Positions 18,627 to 27,565 of a DNA stretch of 64,000 nt are shown piece by piece. The stretch spans positions 1,128,121 through 1,192,120 of the forward strand of contig NZ_BQXC01000001.1 of NCBI RefSeq assembly GCF_022836435.1. Reading direction: 5' to 3'. A model generated the notes under the pieces. It was not told the DNA's origin. It did not search any database and was given only the letters and a program-made list of their open reading frames with translations. This stretch comes from Nitrosomonas sp. PY1 (GTDB lineage Bacteria > Pseudomonadota > Gammaproteobacteria > Burkholderiales > Nitrosomonadaceae). The stretch's first letter is position 1. Each line of letters starts with the position of its first letter. Position numbers and translations under genes: made by a program.

Positions 18627-19042
18627 TTGCGATACTGCAGTTTTTTATTGTTGTGGATAGTGTTCGTTCCACAGAAGTTGCTGATAGTGGATTTGCTATT
18701 TTTTGGACAGAATTCAGGCAGGCTGTAATCGATAATGACAAAAATAAGATTGATGCGTTGACCTATTTTCCATTTGAAGTGCGTGGCGTTGATGACAGTG
18801 ATGCCATTCAATCATTGGATGAGAAAATGTTCAGTAATATTTATGAGCGTCTGATTGCTCAAATGATTCATTTCCCCATAGGGAATCAGATGGTTGCAAA
18901 ACCCATGCGCGAATTAATTTATGAAACTAGCAGTATTTTTCTTGAAGATGCAGGGAATTATAAGTCGGTACGATTTCAACAATTTGAGTTTGAACGTAAG
19001 AACGGGCAATGGCGTTTTGTTCGTGCTTTTTTAGAGGAATGA
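18578..19042 (+). CDS. Secreted immunity-like protein overlapping the hydrolase gene
   Basis: The ATG at 18578 gives 154 residues starting MAKLTRIFQRKGLYLLIAIL, a signal peptide or anchor with likely cleavage near VRSTE. The mature part (FAIFWTEFRQAVIDNDKNKI, later FEFERKNGQWRFVRAFLEE) has the look of an NTF2/SnoaL-like small periplasmic fold, but I cannot assign a family. The gene overlaps the hydrolase by 49 bases in another frame, which forces co-expression. Export of this product beside a leaderless wall hydrolase fits a cognate periplasmic immunity protein. That function is inferred from arrangement only. Confidence 0.75.
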   Translation: MAKLTRIFQRKGLYLLIAILQFFIVVDSVRSTEVADSGFAIFWTEFRQAVIDNDKNKIDALTYFPFEVRGVDDSDAIQSLDEKMFSNIYERLIAQMIHFPIGNQMVAKPMRELIYETSSIFLEDAGNYKSVRFQQFEFERKNGQWRFVRAFLEE

Positions 19043-19175
19043 CCACTTTTTTGTAAAAACTGGTAAATTTATGTAACTGTGATGGAAACAACTTCGGATT
19101 CCACTAAAACCAGCATACTTCACATTAATTTAGTAAAATTATTCTGGGCTTCTTTAATATCAATAAGGAAAAATA

Positions 19176-20084
19176 ATGACACCGGAGCAACTTAATAATC
19201 AATACAAAATTACCGATCAATTAGAAATTATTGCGGGTAAGGGTGGACTGCCAATGATTCGGATTAGAAGTACAAAAGCTCAAGCATTGATTTCTATTTA
19301 TGCGGGGCAAGTTTTATCATTTCAACCGAACGGGGAATCCGATGATGTCATGTTTCTAAGTAGTAAGGCTTATTATCAGGATAGTAAAGCAATTAAGGGA
19401 GGAGCGCCCATTTGCTGGCCCTGGTTTGGTGCTGACCCTGAAGGTAAAGGTCGTCCAGGCCATGGATTCGTGCGTAACCGACTATGGAATGTTGTTGCTA
19501 CCGAAGCCTTAGGTAATGGCGACATCAAAATTACATTGGGTTTAGACGATACGCCCGAGACGCAAGTAATCTGGCCTCATGCCTTTAGCTTGAGGCTAGA
19601 AATTATTGTTGGTAATAGCTTAACGCTAACACTGATCACTCACAACACTGGTAAAGAAAAATTTTCTATTACGCAGGCATTTCATACTTATTTTAAAGTA
19701 GGCGATATTGCTCAAGCGAAGGTTCTGGGTTTGGAGGGCTGTGATTATATCGATAAAGCTGGCGGCGGTAGTGCGCAGAAACATCAATCTGGGGCAGTGA
19801 CGATCGAATCAGAAGTAGATCGTATTTATTTAAATGTTGGCAATATCTTAACTATTAACGATAGCGCATTGCAACGCCGTATTCAAATTACTTCGCAAAG
19901 TAGTAAAACCGCAGTTGTTTGGAATCCTTGGGAGAAGATCGCCAAAGACATGGCCGATCTGGAGGATACGGATTATCAACGCCTGTTGTGTGTTGAAACC
20001 ACCAATGCGGCGAATGATATTGTTGATGTCGCACCAGGCGGTAAATGCCAACTGATTGCAAACTATCAGATTATACGCAGCTGA
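19176..20084 (+). CDS. D-hexose-6-phosphate mutarotase (YeaD/aldose-1-epimerase family)
   Basis: The 302-residue protein carries GGAPICWPWFGADPEGKGRP and GFVRNRLWNV, the signature of the YeaD-type galactose-mutarotase-like fold, and AFHTYFKVGD with the catalytic His. The closing VCVETTNA-type motif appears as LCVETTNAAND. It interconverts alpha and beta anomers of hexose 6-phosphates in the cytoplasm. AAGGAAAAATA precedes the ATG. It stands alone on the plus strand. Confidence 0.9.
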   Translation: MTPEQLNNQYKITDQLEIIAGKGGLPMIRIRSTKAQALISIYAGQVLSFQPNGESDDVMFLSSKAYYQDSKAIKGGAPICWPWFGADPEGKGRPGHGFVRNRLWNVVATEALGNGDIKITLGLDDTPETQVIWPHAFSLRLEIIVGNSLTLTLITHNTGKEKFSITQAFHTYFKVGDIAQAKVLGLEGCDYIDKAGGGSAQKHQSGAVTIESEVDRIYLNVGNILTINDSALQRRIQITSQSSKTAVVWNPWEKIAKDMADLEDTDYQRLLCVETTNAANDIVDVAPGGKCQLIANYQIIRS

Positions 20085-20144
20085 ACATCAAGGATTAGCA
20101 CGATCAAATTAAAAAATTCAATTAGCCAGGTTTAATCTTATTAA

Positions 20145-20240
20145 CAAAGGATTCATGCGGTCTCGCGACTATCTGGAACGTAATCACATACACTTCGGGC
20201 AAGCCGCCGGAACATACATCGGCCAGGCCATGAATCCTAT
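20145..20240 (+). mobile_element. Short transposase remnant like the IS at 40.9 kb
   Basis: The plus strand reads RSRDYLERNHIHFGQAAG, which matches SRDNRSYLERKHIRFSGKPL in the intact transposase at 40990-42603. Only about 90 bases remain. It is a solo scar of the same IS family. Confidence 0.65.
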
Positions 20241-20286
20241 TCATTTTACTTGTGCAAATGTTTCGGATGCATTTCACACTCGCTCA

Positions 20287-21021
20287 CTAAAGCTTGTATC
20301 CACGATGCAATGCTACGATGCCTGCCGATAGGTTGAAATACTCTACAAATTCAAATCCGGCATCTTCCATTAGTTCTTTTAGCTCATGTTGGGAGGGATG
20401 TACGCGAATCGATTCCGCTAAATAACGATAGCTCTCGGCATCATTTGTAACCAACTTTCCCATCAATGGCAACAATTTGAAGGAATAAGCGTCATATATG
20501 GGCTGTAAGGGTTTCATGACTTTAGAAAACTCCAACACGATGACGGTACCGCCTGGTTTAATGACTCGCAACATCTCTTTCAAAGCGATATCTTTATGCG
20601 TCATGTTTCTGAGTCCGAAAGCAACGCAAACACAGTGAAAATAGTTATCTGGGTAAGGCAATTTCTCCGCATCGCATTGCGCTACAGGTGTTGGATTACC
20701 TTCGTCGATCAACCGATCACGACCGATTGAGAGCATTGAATTGTTGATATCGGTTAACCAAACTTCACCTGAATTACCTACTTTTTGTAGAAATAAAGCA
20801 CTGAGATCTCCGGTTCCTCCGGCGATATCGAGTACTTTATCTCCCGACTTGACACCGCTGACTTCAATTGCAAAGCGTTTCCATAACCGATGCAGTCCAG
20901 CAGACATCAAGTCATTCATTAAATTGTAGCGGCCTGCCACAGAATGGAAAACTTCTGCAACCTTGTCTGCTTTTTCACTTTCTGAAACCGTGTTGAAACC
21001 AAAATGTGTTGTCTTCGTCAT
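20287..21021 (-). CDS. ubiE: Ubiquinone/menaquinone C-methyltransferase UbiE
   Basis: The 244-residue protein has SAM motif [16 protein letters not shown], the UbiE signature [18 protein letters not shown] near the N-terminus and the second signature [20 protein letters not shown]. Length matches the family. It methylates the quinone precursor ring in ubiquinone (and menaquinone) synthesis. It is transcribed from the same strand as the DUF971 gene, 12 bases downstream of it, so they are probably one unit. Confidence 0.97.
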   Translation of the reverse strand: MTKTTHFGFNTVSESEKADKVAEVFHSVAGRYNLMNDLMSAGLHRLWKRFAIEVSGVKSGDKVLDIAGGTGDLSALFLQKVGNSGEVWLTDINNSMLSIGRDRLIDEGNPTPVAQCDAEKLPYPDNYFHCVCVAFGLRNMTHKDIALKEMLRVIKPGGTVIVLEFSKVMKPLQPIYDAYSFKLLPLMGKLVTNDAESYRYLAESIRVHPSQHELKELMEDAGFEFVEYFNLSAGIVALHRGYKL

Positions 21022-21033
21022 AATTGCTTATAG

Positions 21034-21453
21034 TTATTTGCAAGAGGAACAGGTTGTCGATTGTGATTGTACCGTGCTTTGAGGTTCTCGGCTTGCGCCT
21101 GCTTGTCCCATCCGTTGTAGATAACGTTGCCACATTTGCTCATAGTTCAATCCATAGCGATAGAGTAGATCCCAAGAATATAACCCAGTACTATGGCCAT
21201 CGGTAAAATATAGTTGTATTGCATAATTACCAACGGGTGTGATTTTATGAATATTGACTAGGCTTTTTCCTGTTTGCAGCACCTCTTGTTCCGGGCTATG
21301 TCCGGAAACTTCTGCGGAAGGTGAGTAAACGCGTAAAAATTCGCAGGAGAAGTTAAAAATTTTACCATCCGAGAATGATATATCCAATACTCTGGATTTT
21401 TGGTGTAACTTGATTTCGGTAGGACGGGGTGTTTGATTAGTAAGTCCAGCCAT
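21034..21453 (-). CDS. DUF971 domain protein
   Basis: The 139-residue protein opens PRPTEIKLHQKSRVLDISFS and holds FLRVYSPSAEVSGH and PVGNYAIQLYFTDGHSTGLY, the DUF971 (gamma-butyrobetaine hydroxylase N-terminal-like) fold. A glutamine/serine-rich tail ends in STTCSSCK, whose paired cysteines could bind metal. DUF971 proteins have been linked to iron-sulfur cluster handling, but the function here is unproven. It precedes ubiE on the same strand, a common pairing in betaproteobacteria. Confidence 0.88.
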   Translation of the reverse strand: MAGLTNQTPRPTEIKLHQKSRVLDISFSDGKIFNFSCEFLRVYSPSAEVSGHSPEQEVLQTGKSLVNIHKITPVGNYAIQLYFTDGHSTGLYSWDLLYRYGLNYEQMWQRYLQRMGQAGASREPQSTVQSQSTTCSSCK

Positions 21454-21527
21454 AAAATATCTTCGTGTGTAATTGGATTATAAAATTGTGATAAACGTTA
21501 CTTGAATCAAGTTGAGTATACAGTTTG

Positions 21528-21851
21528 CTAAAAGGGTAGTTTAAAACCCGGTGGTAAACCCAGGCCGCTGGTTAATTCCGCCATTTTGGTTTGTGTGGTC
21601 GATTCCACTCGGCGGACAGCATCATTAAACGCTGCTGCAACAAGATCCTCGAGCATTTCTTTATCGTCGCCCATGAGGCTGTTATCAATACTCACTTTTT
21701 TTACGTCATGGCGGCAGGTCATAATTACTTTGACCATGCCAGCGCCGGATTGACCTTCCACCTCAATGGCGGCAAGTTTTTCTTGCATCTGTTTCATGTT
21801 TTCCTGAACCATTTGCGCTTGTTTCATCATATTGCCAATATTGCCACGCAT
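21528..21851 (-). CDS. ybaB: YbaB/EbfC nucleoid-associated protein
   Basis: The 107-residue protein contains [32 protein letters not shown] and [13 protein letters not shown], the invariant parts of the YbaB family. It forms small dimers that bind DNA. It follows dnaX by 12 bases, the usual dnaX-ybaB order. The recR gene that often comes next is absent; the DUF971 gene stands there instead. Confidence 0.96.
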   Translation of the reverse strand: MRGNIGNMMKQAQMVQENMKQMQEKLAAIEVEGQSGAGMVKVIMTCRHDVKKVSIDNSLMGDDKEMLEDLVAAAFNDAVRRVESTTQTKMAELTSGLGLPPGFKLPF

Positions 21852-21863
21852 TTTAAATCTCCT

Positions 21864-23477
21864 TTATTTTTTAATTGGTTTAATCGAAGAAGTAACTAGT
21901 TTTGCATCAAAATTTTCAATCAATTGCTGAACGATGGGATCTTGTTCAATATGGGCAATCGATTGCGCTTGCTTTTCTTTAGCTTCGAGATTATGTGTTT
22001 CAAGCGGTGTTATCCCTGTCAGCGTACCGATATAAAAATTGAGTGTTATGGGTTTGCTAAAGTAATCATTGAGCGCAGTTTGAATTTTATCCTGATATTT
22101 TTTTTCTAGCAGATGCTTATGTTGCTCTGGTACGTAAATTTCTATTTTTTCTGTTGGTAAAAATTTTGCTTCGCTATGCTGGGCCAGCATTTTGGACATC
22201 CCAGACAGATTTAATTGGGATATTAATAATGTCCAATTCAAACTCTGAAAAGCAGTATTGTGCAAACTTGGGGTAGGGGGTGCTACCTTTTGTTCTACGG
22301 CTGAGGTGGACTTCTTGATTATCGCATTTTCAGGTTTATTCAAATCGCCTTTAGGTTGACTGGGTTTTTCATATTCATTTTTTGCCAACTCATCCGAGTT
22401 AAAAGCCAGCATACGCATCAGCGTCATAGTAAAACCAGCATATTCATCCGGTGCCAGGCTTAAATCGCTGCGACCATGCAATGCGATTTGATAAAATAAC
22501 TGAATGTCCTCTGCAGAAAAAGCTTTTGCTAACAGTGCGATTGCTGGATATTCGTGTGCGTCACGATTGAGTTTGTCCGGTATTGTTTGTGCCAACGCGA
22601 TGCGATGCAGAAGAGTAGCAAGATCTTGCAAAACAAGATCGAATGAAAGACATTGTGCTTCAATTTCATCAGCGATCGATAGCATCCCAGCGCCATCGCC
22701 TTGAGTTAAGGCTTTCAGTAAGTTAACGAGATAATCTTGGCTCGTGATGCCTAGCATGCTTTGGATGTTGTCTTCAGTGATATTCTCGCCACTGTATGCA
22801 ATGGCTTGGTCTAGCAAACTCAAAGCATCACGCATGCTTCCTTGCGCTGCTCGAGCGATCAGTTGTAGGGCTGGAAAAGCATATGTTATGTTTTCTTGAG
22901 TGAGGACATATTTAAGATGATCGGCAATCTGCTGCTGTGGAATATGTTTTAAATTAAACTGTAAGCATCGCGATAAAACAGTTACAGGGATTTTCTGCGG
23001 ATCGGTCGTTGCAAGTACGAATTTGACATGCATCGGAGGTTCTTCCAGTGTCTTCAACATCGCATTGAATGCGGATTTGGAGAGCATATGTACTTCATCG
23101 ATCAAGTAAATTTTAAAGCGTCCGCTGGTTGGTGCGTATATCGCATTTTCGAGAAGCTCGCGCATGTTGTCCACTTGTGTGTTTGACGCGGCATCCAGTT
23201 CTACAAGATCAATGAAACTACCGGAATCGATTTGCATACAGATTGAGCAAATACCGCAGGGTTTTGCCGTAATGCCTGTTTCGCAGTTTAATGATTTAGC
23301 AAGAATTCGCGCAATCGTAGTTTTCCCAACGCCGCGTGTACCCGTCAGTAAGTAAGCATGATGCAATCGGTTTTGTTGCAGTGCATTGGACAGCGCCTTT
23401 ACAATGTGCTCTTGTCCGGTGAGCTGTGAAAAGTCTTTAGGGCGCCATTTGCGCGCAAGGGCTTGAGTAGGGGACAC
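21864..23477 (-). CDS. dnaX: DNA polymerase III subunit gamma/tau
   Basis: The 537-residue protein starts at a GTG (MSPTQALARKWRPKDFSQLT). It has Walker A GTRGVGKTTIARILAKSLNC, a four-cysteine zinc module (CETGITAKPCGICSIC), Walker B YLIDEVHMLSKSAFNAMLK and the sensor ATTDPQKIPVTVLSRCLQF. It is the clamp-loader ATPase that tethers the replicative polymerases. The C-terminal tau region is short. An A8 run near 22105 could allow slippage but is not at the classical position. The SRP RNA gene lies just upstream on the same strand. Confidence 0.97.
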   Translation of the reverse strand: MSPTQALARKWRPKDFSQLTGQEHIVKALSNALQQNRLHHAYLLTGTRGVGKTTIARILAKSLNCETGITAKPCGICSICMQIDSGSFIDLVELDAASNTQVDNMRELLENAIYAPTSGRFKIYLIDEVHMLSKSAFNAMLKTLEEPPMHVKFVLATTDPQKIPVTVLSRCLQFNLKHIPQQQIADHLKYVLTQENITYAFPALQLIARAAQGSMRDALSLLDQAIAYSGENITEDNIQSMLGITSQDYLVNLLKALTQGDGAGMLSIADEIEAQCLSFDLVLQDLATLLHRIALAQTIPDKLNRDAHEYPAIALLAKAFSAEDIQLFYQIALHGRSDLSLAPDEYAGFTMTLMRMLAFNSDELAKNEYEKPSQPKGDLNKPENAIIKKSTSAVEQKVAPPTPSLHNTAFQSLNWTLLISQLNLSGMSKMLAQHSEAKFLPTEKIEIYVPEQHKHLLEKKYQDKIQTALNDYFSKPITLNFYIGTLTGITPLETHNLEAKEKQAQSIAHIEQDPIVQQLIENFDAKLVTSSIKPIKK

Positions 23478-23539
23478 GCTTCAGTGAACGGGATATAACA
23501 ATGATCGATAATGAATAACTATTGATAAATAAATTAGGT

Positions 23540-23636
23540 GGCGAGCCAGACCCCCGGCACTCGCAATAAATAGCTGTGGCTGCTTCCTTCCGGACCTGAC
23601 CAGGTTCACTACCTTGCAATGCGGGGAGGCCCGCCA
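23540..23636 (-). ncRNA. ffs: Bacterial small signal recognition particle RNA (4.5S)
   Basis: On the minus strand the sequence contains the universal SRP apical loop GGTCAGGTCCGGAAGGAAGC with the tail CAGCCACAG. It is flanked by complementary arms (GGCGGGCCTCCCC at the 5' side, GGGGGTCTGGCTCGCC at the 3' side). The length of about 97 bases and the location beside dnaX fit ffs. Exact ends are estimated. Confidence 0.95.
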
Positions 23637-23797
23637 TTGATACAATCTCAATCTTTAAAAGATTTCGCAGTATATCAGGTGTAAATGAATTACGACAATT
23701 GAATATCTAGAAACGCCGGGTTGTATAAACTTTTACCTGAGAAAATTAAAAGGAGCTTCGTTTGGAAAAGTGTCGACATGATACGGTTAGGTGATTG

Positions 23798-25246
23798 ATG
23801 GATAAATCATCTCATCAACTATTTATTAAGGCCAGTGATGTCAGCGCTTGGGTAACGTGTCATCGGCGCATATGGTTTGATAAGCACCAACCTATGGTTG
23901 AGTCCGAATTGGATGCCTTTACGCAATTCCTGTTTCAAGCTGGGTTGGCGCATGAAGCGGCTATTCTGGAGAAAATAGCGCAGCAACATCCGGTTTGCCG
24001 CGCCCAATCGATCGACCATACAATCGATTTGATGCGGCAAGGAGTGCCTGTGATTTATCAAGCCCGCTTGATAGATGTTGAAGCCGGATTAATAGGTTAT
24101 CCGGATTTTCTGATACGCAACGATAATGGCGCTTATCAAGCGGCGGATGCCAAACTTTCATTGAGCGAAAATAAGAAAACAACCCAAATACAACTGGGTA
24201 TCTATCGTCGTTTGCTGAAAAATGATTTACCCGCAATAGTTTATTTAGGGGATGGTCGTGTTGCGCAGTTAGGCGACGGTAATGTCGATGCTTTGGTGGA
24301 TCAATTTTTTCACAGTATGCAAACCCTATTAAGTGACAATCAACCACCTATTGTTCGGTATAGCTATAGCCGGTGCGAGATTTGTCCTTATATTAACCGA
24401 TGCTTGCCGGAGTTTATACACAAAGAAGATCCATCGTTACTTTATGGCGTCGATGGAAATATGGCGGATCAATTGGCACAAATCAATATTTCAACGATTT
24501 CTCAATTGGCTGATAGTGGTGCAAAATCGATACCTGATCTTCCGCACCTAAAAAGTGAAAAAAAGAAAAATCGAGCTATTTTACAGGCACGATCATATTT
24601 AACCGGAAAGCTATTTCAGCTCGATAAAATCGATTTACCGGGAGGCACATGGATTCATTTCGATATTGAAGATGATCCGATGACGAACAGTAGGAATCGT
24701 CATGTTTATCTCTGGGGTTTTCTGATTCCCTCCTATACCAAATCGTGTTTTGAATATGTATGGAGTGATGATGAAAGCACAGATTATGACGGATGGATGA
24801 GTTTCTTACAGAAAATTGAAGCATACCGCAATCGCTATGCGTCTATCGTGATAGCTCATTATTCCAATCACGAGAAGTCAACTATCAAGAAATATGCAGA
24901 ACGCTACTCCATGCTCAACAATAACACCGTATCTTGGCTATTGGGCGAGGATAGCCCTTTGTTTGATTTGCAAAAGCCGATATTAAATAGTTTGGTGCTA
25001 CCTTTGCAACGATATGGATTAAAAGATATCTGTAAGCATCCCGGCCTTGTCAATTTTCAATGGGAAAATGATGAATCGGGATCGCAATGGTCGGTGGTGC
25101 AATTCAAGCGCTTTCAATCAGAAGAGCATTTGGTGGCTAAAACTAACATTAAGGAAACAATCTTGAACTATAACCGTGATGACGTGATTGCTACGAGAAG
25201 ATTGGAATTATGGATAAGAGAATTATCTGTGGATGGTCCCAAATAA
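23798..25246 (+). CDS. TM0106-type RecB-like nuclease with RNase H-like domain
   Basis: The ATG at 23798 gives 482 residues. The N-terminal half is a PD-(D/E)xK nuclease of RecB/Cas4 type: YPDFLI and YQAADAKLS hold the metal and catalytic residues, and Cys residues (CEICPYINRC near 195) could ligate an Fe-S cluster. Helix-hairpin-helix-like sequence follows (ISTISQLADSGAKSI). The C-terminal half begins WIHFDIEDDP and ends NYNRDDVIATRRL, a YprB/DEDD exonuclease-like RNase H fold. Such proteins are widespread but poorly characterised DNA-processing enzymes, often solitary as here. A strong terminator follows directly. Confidence 0.85.
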   Translation: MDKSSHQLFIKASDVSAWVTCHRRIWFDKHQPMVESELDAFTQFLFQAGLAHEAAILEKIAQQHPVCRAQSIDHTIDLMRQGVPVIYQARLIDVEAGLIGYPDFLIRNDNGAYQAADAKLSLSENKKTTQIQLGIYRRLLKNDLPAIVYLGDGRVAQLGDGNVDALVDQFFHSMQTLLSDNQPPIVRYSYSRCEICPYINRCLPEFIHKEDPSLLYGVDGNMADQLAQINISTISQLADSGAKSIPDLPHLKSEKKKNRAILQARSYLTGKLFQLDKIDLPGGTWIHFDIEDDPMTNSRNRHVYLWGFLIPSYTKSCFEYVWSDDESTDYDGWMSFLQKIEAYRNRYASIVIAHYSNHEKSTIKKYAERYSMLNNNTVSWLLGEDSPLFDLQKPILNSLVLPLQRYGLKDICKHPGLVNFQWENDESGSQWSVVQFKRFQSEEHLVAKTNIKETILNYNRDDVIATRRLELWIRELSVDGPK

Positions 25247-25247
25247 A

Positions 25248-25279
25248 AAACGGCCCCTGATAACCGATGGGGGCCGTTT
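25248..25279. terminator. Bidirectional Rho-independent terminator
   Basis: A perfect 10-bp stem (AAACGGCCCC / GGGGCCGTTT) encloses a 12-base loop. The A-run on the left and T-run on the right allow use from both strands. It lies between the nuclease gene and the convergent small lipoprotein gene. Confidence 0.9.
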
Positions 25280-25293
25280 AATATACCGATCAA

Positions 25294-25434
25294 TTATTCC
25301 TTACCGGCAGGAGCACCCATTCTGTCGCCTTTTTCATCCTGATACAGGCTTGGCGGTTTTGAACCAGGTTTAGGCTCACCACAGGCGGTTAGAAAAAGCG
25401 CTGCTAAAATCATCGCAAATATTGAATACTTCAT
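25294..25434 (-). CDS. Small lipoprotein, 46 residues
   Basis: The minus strand encodes MKYSIFAMILAALFLTACGE, then PKPGSKPPSLYQDEKGDRM and GAPAGKE. The LTAC lipobox places the lipidated Cys at residue 18. AAGGAG lies eight bases before the ATG at 25434. The mature peptide is only 29 residues, proline- and glycine-rich. The family is unknown to me; a loose likeness to LptM-type small lipoproteins is not enough to name it. It shares the terminator with the convergent nuclease gene. Confidence 0.8.
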   Translation of the reverse strand: MKYSIFAMILAALFLTACGEPKPGSKPPSLYQDEKGDRMGAPAGKE

Positions 25435-26021
25435 TCAAAATCTCCTTTTCTATTTAAAATCAAAAACTACCTACAACTTATTAATGCTTTTTAACTCCAT
25501 TGACTACAGGATAAAATCAAAATATACAAAATCTATCCTAATTATTTCGATTAGATTATTACATTAATTGAAACAACGCATTCGAATATACACTTTCAAT
25601 TGTAAATTTATTGTAAATATTGCGATGCTTGTTAATTCATTTACTCAAAATAACAAGATAGCGCCTATAGTCTCACATTGAGAAACTGAGTTATACCCGC
25701 TTCCCATTTAAGGATAACACTAAAAAATCCCACATGGAATTAAAAAAAGCACTTATTAAATTAAAATTAGTTGTATTAATGTGATTTTCGAAATAAAAAA
25801 TATAATTAAAGGGTTCTTTTTGAGAAAAAAAGAGGAAATATAGCTTTTATAAGTATTTGAGTTAAGTGTGCTCTCGCTATAATGATAGTCGCTGTTAATG
25901 GACGCGCTATTAACTTGAGTATTCATTCAGATTATTCGTGGTAGCGGCCTATGTTCTAAAATAAATTTAAACTTCTCTTTATAAGTGATTCAGGGTAAGG
26001 ATACTAATAAGTTCTTATAAA
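25435..26021. promoter_or_regulatory. 587-base AT-rich region upstream of HDOD gene
   Basis: No gene is visible. A possible sigma-70 promoter for the HDOD gene is TTGAGT (25857-25862) with TATAAT (25878-25883), though the 15-base spacer is short. This would leave a long leader of about 130 bases before the ATG at 26022. Confidence 0.35.
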
Positions 26022-27557
26022 ATGACTACACAACCGACACTAAAGTTGGATGACGGCTTAGTTGATAACAAGATAGAAGAATTGTCGGTTAAAAACCGGT
26101 TATTAAACTTTATTGACAATAACCCTGATTTACCTACGCTAGGTAATTCTATTAGCGGTATCGTACAGCTTTCTTCTTCAGACGATCAGTCAACCGATCA
26201 ATTAGCAAATTTAATACTTGCGGATGTCGCATTGACGCAAAAAATTCTTCGCTTAGCTAATACGGTAACTTTTCGTGGCACATCCAATCAGGTGGTTACA
26301 AACATTTCAAGAGCGATTCAGTTGTTAGGTTTAGATGCGGTTAAAGGATGCGCTTTAGCGATGATTCTGATTGATCGCATGCCGGGGAAGCACAGTCGCT
26401 TTGTTCGTAAGGAATTGATGTATGCTTTAACGGCTAGTCTTATCAGTCACAAACTGGCCAAGCAGAGTTGTTTTGCAAATGCGGAAGAGGTTGCTATTGC
26501 TGCATTATTCAAGAATATGGGGCGTTTATTAGTAGCTGCATTCGATCACGCTTTATATAAAGAGGTAATGGATCTCGTTAAATCCAAGAAGCATTCTCAA
26601 ACACAAGCCTCCCTAAAGGTTCTTGGAATTAATTATGATGCCCTAACGGAGTTTGCCATGAAGCAATGGTCGATTCCTGAGGTCATCATCAATGCCATGA
26701 AATTGGTGCCAGCAAAAACATTAGCTGTGCCTAAGAATCGTCAAGAATGGATGAGGCAAGTTACCGAATTTAGCGACGCTTCCGCGCAATTTATTTCAGC
26801 CTCAGAAGAATCTGAGAAAGAAGCCTTCAATGAAAAATTATTAAAACGCTTTGGTAATTCTTTAAATATAGATGAAACCAAACTGGACATGTTGGTCTCA
26901 GAAGTCACTGAAGAAGCCCAAGTAATTAGTAGTCAGATAAATTTACAACTGTCTGAATCGGCGCAAGCTGAAGTAAAGGACGACTCAAAAGATTCTAACT
27001 TATCGAGTGATGAGTCTTATCCGAGTGGTAAGCCAGCTCAAGCACTCGAATTATTATTTGGCGGATTGCAAGCGGTTAATACTTTGATATCTACACCAGG
27101 CTATAAAATTAATGCGCTCATTTTACTTATTCTTGAGACCTTGTATAAAAGCTTGGGATTCAGTTTTGCGACCATTTGTCTCAAAGATATCAAAACCAAT
27201 CAGTATCGTGCACGTCAATGCCTCGGTGGTAGAGATAGTGTAGAAGTACAACAAAATTTTGTTTTCTCGGATACGGCCTCCGATGTATTTGGCTTATCCA
27301 TGAAAAAGAATGTCGATTTATTAATTACCGATTCCAAAGATAATAAAGTACAAAGTATGCTACCTGCGTGGCATTTGGAGCTATTCTCCGATACACGAAG
27401 TTTTATGATACTTCCGCTGATTGTCGAATCTAAACCGATCGGTTTATATTATTTTGATCGTCAGAATACGGCAGTAGGAGGAATTACTGATGACGAAATG
27501 AAGGTCATCAAGGAAATTAAAAAAGAGATATTGATCGCTCTAAAATCTTGGTTATAA
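26022..27557 (+). CDS. HDOD domain protein with C-terminal GAF domain
   Basis: The 511-residue protein has an HDOD domain (about 25-230; LPTLGNSISGIVQLSSSDDQ, LRLANTVTFRG, ALFKNMGRLLVAAFDHALYK), in which the HD metal residues are degenerate as usual for the group. An acidic Ser-rich linker (about 290-335) and a GAF-like sensor domain (about 345-505; LYKSLGFSFATICLKD, FMILPLIVESKPIGLYYFDR) follow. HDOD proteins act in signalling and stress pathways without known enzymatic activity. The small-molecule ligand of the GAF part is unknown. The gene ends nine bases from the convergent apbE-like gene. Confidence 0.9.
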   Translation: MTTQPTLKLDDGLVDNKIEELSVKNRLLNFIDNNPDLPTLGNSISGIVQLSSSDDQSTDQLANLILADVALTQKILRLANTVTFRGTSNQVVTNISRAIQLLGLDAVKGCALAMILIDRMPGKHSRFVRKELMYALTASLISHKLAKQSCFANAEEVAIAALFKNMGRLLVAAFDHALYKEVMDLVKSKKHSQTQASLKVLGINYDALTEFAMKQWSIPEVIINAMKLVPAKTLAVPKNRQEWMRQVTEFSDASAQFISASEESEKEAFNEKLLKRFGNSLNIDETKLDMLVSEVTEEAQVISSQINLQLSESAQAEVKDDSKDSNLSSDESYPSGKPAQALELLFGGLQAVNTLISTPGYKINALILLILETLYKSLGFSFATICLKDIKTNQYRARQCLGGRDSVEVQQNFVFSDTASDVFGLSMKKNVDLLITDSKDNKVQSMLPAWHLELFSDTRSFMILPLIVESKPIGLYYFDRQNTAVGGITDDEMKVIKEIKKEILIALKSWL

Positions 27558-27565
27558 GAAATGGT

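Noticed and set aside
22090..22125. A run of eight A residues in dnaX as a programmed frameshift site for gamma subunit.
   Set aside because: It lies near the C-terminus, far from the usual site, and I see no stimulatory Shine-Dalgarno or stem-loop that would support it.
23437..23637. A 66-codon minus-strand reading frame.
   Set aside because: It covers the SRP RNA, whose conserved loop explains the sequence.
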